A stretch of DNA of 8,823 bases, taken from positions 1-8,823 of the forward strand of contig JASLMQ010000714.1 of assembly GCA_030746455.1 (NCBI GenBank). Reading direction: 5' to 3'. The translations under genes were made by a program, and so were the position numbers. The DNA comes from Candidatus Latescibacterota bacterium. Lineage in GTDB: Bacteria > Latescibacterota > UBA2968 > GCA-2709665. Of the stretch, positions 6,703 to 8,823 are shown in pieces. Position 1 is the stretch's first letter; every line of letters starts with the position of its first letter. The notes beneath the pieces are model-generated. The model did no database searches. It was not told the origin of the DNA and saw nothing but the letters and a program-made list of their open reading frames with translations.

Positions 6703-6956
6703 AGCCTAAATCCGTCGAAAACCCGATCGCTGTAACCGCGAATCCTCTCGGAGTGCCGGTTTCAGCAGGCGCTCAGGCCTGGGTCCGTCACACCATCAGC
6801 TGTGACCTGACGTCAGGGCCTTCCCGCGTCCGGGATCTCGCAGTCTTCGTGCTTGGAGCCTGTCCCGGCCGACTGCCAGAATGCCACTGCCACAGGTTGT
6901 CAACAGCGGCCGGGATGCCTTTCGTGGTGACCGGTTTTCACGGATCAAGGACAGCC
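6703..6956. promoter_or_regulatory. Intergenic region with palindromes, upstream of the SHMT-like gene
   Basis: This 254-bp gap has no convincing coding frame; the + strand frame running through it is the antisense of the hydrolase. It holds a perfect 12-bp palindrome CCTGACGTCAGG (6806-6817). GTCACA (6787-6792) and TGTGAC (6801-6806) form an inverted repeat with an 8-nt gap that touches the palindrome. CAGGCCTG (6774-6781) is a further 8-bp palindrome. The dense symmetry about 100-140 bp before the SHMT-like start suggests operator or attenuation sites. A minus-strand TTGACA lies at 6903-6898 but has no good -10. Confidence 0.4.
6863..6915 (-). other. Large imperfect hairpin after the hydrolase gene
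   Basis: A 9-bp arm (6863-6871, TCCCGGCCG) pairs with 6907-6915, extended by CTG (6873-6875) and CAG (6904-6906) past one bulged base, around a 28-nt loop. It starts 41 nt beyond the hydrolase stop on the minus strand. There is no U-run. It could end or attenuate transcription between the hydrolase and the SHMT-like gene, or protect the 3' end of the upstream message. Confidence 0.35.
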
Positions 6957-8594
6957 CTACCATCCAATTACATATCCGTCACGCCGCGGGTCTGCGCCTC
7001 CCATGAAAGCCCCCGTCTCGGCATCCACCGCGATTCCCTGCCCGCCCCCTACGGCGGCGGACCAGTCCCCAAGGCGATTGATCTCGTGGTCCCTTGCCGC
7101 CAGACCGCCAAGAACGTCTTCCGGGACCCGGGTCTCTGCATCGACCACCAGCCCGGGAGAAGTCGCCTTGACCCGCGGCGCCTCGATCGCGGCCTGGATG
7201 TTCATCCCATGGTCCAGAACGTTCATCATCATCTGGGGCGTCGTCTGCAGAATCCCATAGCTCCCCGGAGTCCCGATCAGCATTCGCAACCCGGCATCAT
7301 CCCACACCTGGGCGGGCGACATACACATCTCGATCTTCTTCGACGGCCCGATCGCGTTAGGGCTTTCGGGTTCCAGGTCGAACCATCGCATCAGGTTGTT
7401 CAGCGTGATGCCCGTTCCCGGTACCACCATCGCCGAGCCGAATCCGCTCCCCAGGCTTTGCGTCACCGCAACCGCATTGCCTTCCGCGTCGATCGTGTCG
7501 AAGTGCGTCGTGCATTCCGACCGCATCCACGAGTACGGATCTCCTGCTTCGACCTGATCGTCCATCCGGCCCAGTGTGAAGACGTCCCCACCGGTCGGGC
7601 GAGCGCGATCGCCGATCAGGCCGCGTCGCTCGCTCGCGTAGTCCTTGGAGAGCAGACCCGCCGTCGGCGGCTTCTCGATTCCGGCATACACGACGCGATC
7701 CGCGTTGGCCAGCTTGGCTGCTTCGATGAACATGTGCAAGGATTCGACCGTGTTGTGACCCATCCCGGCAACATCGAACGCCTCGAGCATATTGAGCGTC
7801 TGCAGATACTGCACGGCCTGACAGGGCGGGCGTGGGGCGAACACGGTGAATCCTCTGTACGTCGAGCAGATCGGGTCCTGCCACTCCGGCGTGAAGGCCG
7901 CCAGATCACCCCGGGTGAGCAGCCCACCGGCCTCTGCCATATGGTGAAAGATGCGATCGGCGATCTCCCCACGATAGAAGACCTCGGCGCCTCCCTCGGC
8001 GATGGCTCGAAACGTACGTGCCAGATCGCGCTGAGTCAGGATCTCACCGGGCCTCCGAGCCCTACCTCCATGCAAGAAGGTCGCTGCCGAAGCGGGGTAC
8101 CGACCCAGGTCCGCCTCGTTCCCCCTGGAGAATTGGTGGTTCTTCACCGTGAGCGCATATCCGTCTTCGGCGTACTCGATCGCCGGCGCAAAGACCCTCG
8201 ACGCGTCCATGGTCCCGTACCGTTGCAGCGCTTCCAGCCATCCTCCGCATGCACCGGGGACCAGAGGCGTGAGCGGGCCCCGATTCGGCCTCTTCGGACC
8301 ATCGAGCATCCCTGGCTCGACCCCGGCCGGTGATAGACCCATATAGTCGAGAACCTTGTGGTCCTGGTCCCGGGCACTGTAGACATGCATGAAGCCGTCA
8401 CCGCCCAGTCCGGACATGTAGGGCTCCACCACGTTCAGTGCGGCCGCGGTCGCCACAGCCGCGTCGATCGCATTACCCCCGTCCATCAGGATCCGGAGCC
8501 CGGCCAGGGAGGCAAGGGGATGTGCCGATGCGATCATGCCCCTTGTCCCGGTGACCGTTGCGCGATGTTCGATTCCTGCGTCAGAGAAGCTCAT
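6957..8594 (-). CDS. Gamma-glutamyltranspeptidase-fold Ntn-hydrolase, altered donor pocket
   Basis: Encodes 545 residues from ATG 8594 (GGAGG 11 nt upstream); an in-frame GTG at 8675 would add 27 residues of poor quality. Family landmarks are GGNAIDAAVATAAALNVVEP (39-58), YMSGLGGDGFMHVY (59-72) and the processing motif CTTH with Thr362 as the new N-terminal nucleophile. GSGFGSAMVVPGTGITLNN and GTPGSYGI follow. Cleavage before Thr362 would give subunits of 361 and 184 residues, normal for the family. No signal peptide is seen, so it is probably cytosolic, unlike periplasmic E. coli Ggt. Residues aligning with the gamma-glutamyl-binding set of E. coli are all changed (Arg114 to Met85, Asn411 to Gly382, Gln430 to Leu401, Asp433 to Trp404, Ser462-Ser463 to Met423-Cys424). 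The lid loop is about ten residues shorter. A different acyl or amide substrate is likely; family members such as oxamate amidohydrolase show such shifts. Confidence 0.92.
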   Translation of the reverse strand: MSFSDAGIEHRATVTGTRGMIASAHPLASLAGLRILMDGGNAIDAAVATAAALNVVEPYMSGLGGDGFMHVYSARDQDHKVLDYMGLSPAGVEPGMLDGPKRPNRGPLTPLVPGACGGWLEALQRYGTMDASRVFAPAIEYAEDGYALTVKNHQFSRGNEADLGRYPASAATFLHGGRARRPGEILTQRDLARTFRAIAEGGAEVFYRGEIADRIFHHMAEAGGLLTRGDLAAFTPEWQDPICSTYRGFTVFAPRPPCQAVQYLQTLNMLEAFDVAGMGHNTVESLHMFIEAAKLANADRVVYAGIEKPPTAGLLSKDYASERRGLIGDRARPTGGDVFTLGRMDDQVEAGDPYSWMRSECTTHFDTIDAEGNAVAVTQSLGSGFGSAMVVPGTGITLNNLMRWFDLEPESPNAIGPSKKIEMCMSPAQVWDDAGLRMLIGTPGSYGILQTTPQMMMNVLDHGMNIQAAIEAPRVKATSPGLVVDAETRVPEDVLGGLAARDHEINRLGDWSAAVGGGQGIAVDAETGAFMGGADPRRDGYVIGW

Positions 8595-8675
8595 ATGGAC
8601 CCATACCTCCAGATCTGAACGGAGTCGATCGCCTCCGCAAGAGCCGCGGACCCGCCACGGATGGATCACGTCCAC

Positions 8676-8761
8676 AGGCTAGCCTCAATCCGACGAAATC
8701 GGGGGGTGCGAGTGGCGCGAAGCGCCTGGGTACCCAGGTTCCGCCTCGGGCCCAGGCCTGG
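8676..8761. promoter_or_regulatory. Cluster of short palindromes upstream of the hydrolase gene
   Basis: Between the partial gene at the right edge and the hydrolase start are a perfect 14-bp palindrome CCTGGGTACCCAGG (8725-8738), a 10-bp palindrome CCAGGCCTGG (8752-8761) and another, AGGCTAGCCT (8676-8685). A GGCGC-GAA-GCGCC hairpin (8714-8726) overlaps the first. The two rightmost elements lie 6 and 29 nt after the upstream stop, so they may act as a terminator (without a U-run) or as operators for the hydrolase. No convincing -35/-10 pair was found here. Confidence 0.4.
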
Positions 8762-8766
8762 ATCCT

Positions 8767-8823
8767 TCATGCCTCCCTTTGTGAGCCAACGCCCGGGCCT
8801 TCCTCCACCTGGATATGCCCTTC
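8767..8823 (-). CDS. C-terminal end of a gene, possibly enolase superfamily (partial)
   Basis: Only the last 18 codons and the TGA are in the window, read leftward from the right edge. The peptide EGHIQVEEGPGVGSQREA resembles the C-terminus of mandelate racemase / muconate lactonizing enzymes, where a 'dGxixvpxxPGLGvexd' segment follows the barrel. Those enzymes abstract an alpha proton from carboxylates and include sugar-acid dehydratases and dipeptide epimerases. The gene would be upstream of the hydrolase in the same direction. With so few residues this is a tentative call; it could be a chance open frame. Confidence 0.4.
   Translation of the reverse strand, partial: EGHIQVEEGPGVGSQREA

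Noticed and set aside
6787..6806. CRP-type site
   Set aside because: The arms are GTCACA then TGTGAC, the reverse order of the TGTGA-N6-TCACA CRP site, with an 8-nt gap.
6898..6903. TTGACA on the minus strand as promoter for the SHMT-like operon
   Set aside because: Hexamers at 16-18 bp spacing match TATAAT poorly, and it sits in the loop of a hairpin; not called as a promoter.
6753..8333. A 526-residue open frame on the + strand
   Set aside because: It runs antisense to the hydrolase gene, whose minus-strand product has clear family motifs. The + product is rich in Arg/Pro/His and shows no recognisable domain; high GC creates such frames.
8595..8675. N-terminal extension of the hydrolase to GTG 8675
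   Set aside because: The added 27 residues do not look like a signal peptide or the family start, and GGAGG at 8606-8610 fits the ATG at 8594.
1..8823. CRISPR array, tRNA, rRNA, insertion sequence or phage genes
   Set aside because: No regularly spaced repeats, cloverleaf, rRNA-like stretches, transposase or terminal inverted repeats were seen.

Overview
The window is GC-rich and gene-dense. It reads as the chromosome of a free-living bacterium from a poorly characterised lineage. No rRNA, tRNA, phage, transposon or CRISPR signal is visible, and the sequence alone does not fix the taxon. The very long antisense reading frames are the usual by-product of high GC.

Left half, + strand (1-3550): four closely spaced genes that look like one operon. 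They are a class-III PLP aminotransferase of the glutamate-1-semialdehyde aminomutase type (5' end outside the window), an AAC(3)-type N-acetyltransferase relative starting at GTG 1276, a six-bladed Kelch-like beta-propeller without a signal peptide, and a tandem ACT-domain protein of the GcvR type. The first two enzymes could make an amine and then acylate it, but the substrate is unknown.

Middle (3551-4431): a typical 2-Cys peroxiredoxin has its own likely promoter (TTGACA, 17 bp, AATATT). Two 9-bp direct repeats 21 bp apart abut the -35, and the leader carries a hairpin. A 12-bp-stem hairpin at 4398-4431 ends the rightward transcription and faces the convergent leftward operon.

Right half, - strand (8823 down to 4503): a C-terminal fragment of a gene that resembles an enolase-superfamily tail, then a gamma-glutamyltranspeptidase-fold Ntn-hydrolase, a serine hydroxymethyltransferase (SHMT) homologue, and a DapA/NanA-superfamily (DHDPS) aldolase. 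The last two genes are 19 nt apart and surely co-transcribed.

The main discovery lead is in this leftward cluster. Each of the three complete enzymes keeps its catalytic anchor (autoprocessing Thr, PLP Lys, Schiff-base Lys). Each has also lost the residues that define the substrate or partner reaction of its named family. The hydrolase lacks every gamma-glutamyl-binding residue. The SHMT homologue lacks the Tyr-Ala-Glu-Gly loop carrying the catalytic Glu. The aldolase lacks the DHDPS Tyr and second Thr. Standard annotation would name all three wrongly, and together they may form an uncharacterised catabolic route. Palindromes and a shared GCYCAGGCCTGG motif in the two intergenic regions of this cluster may be its control sites.
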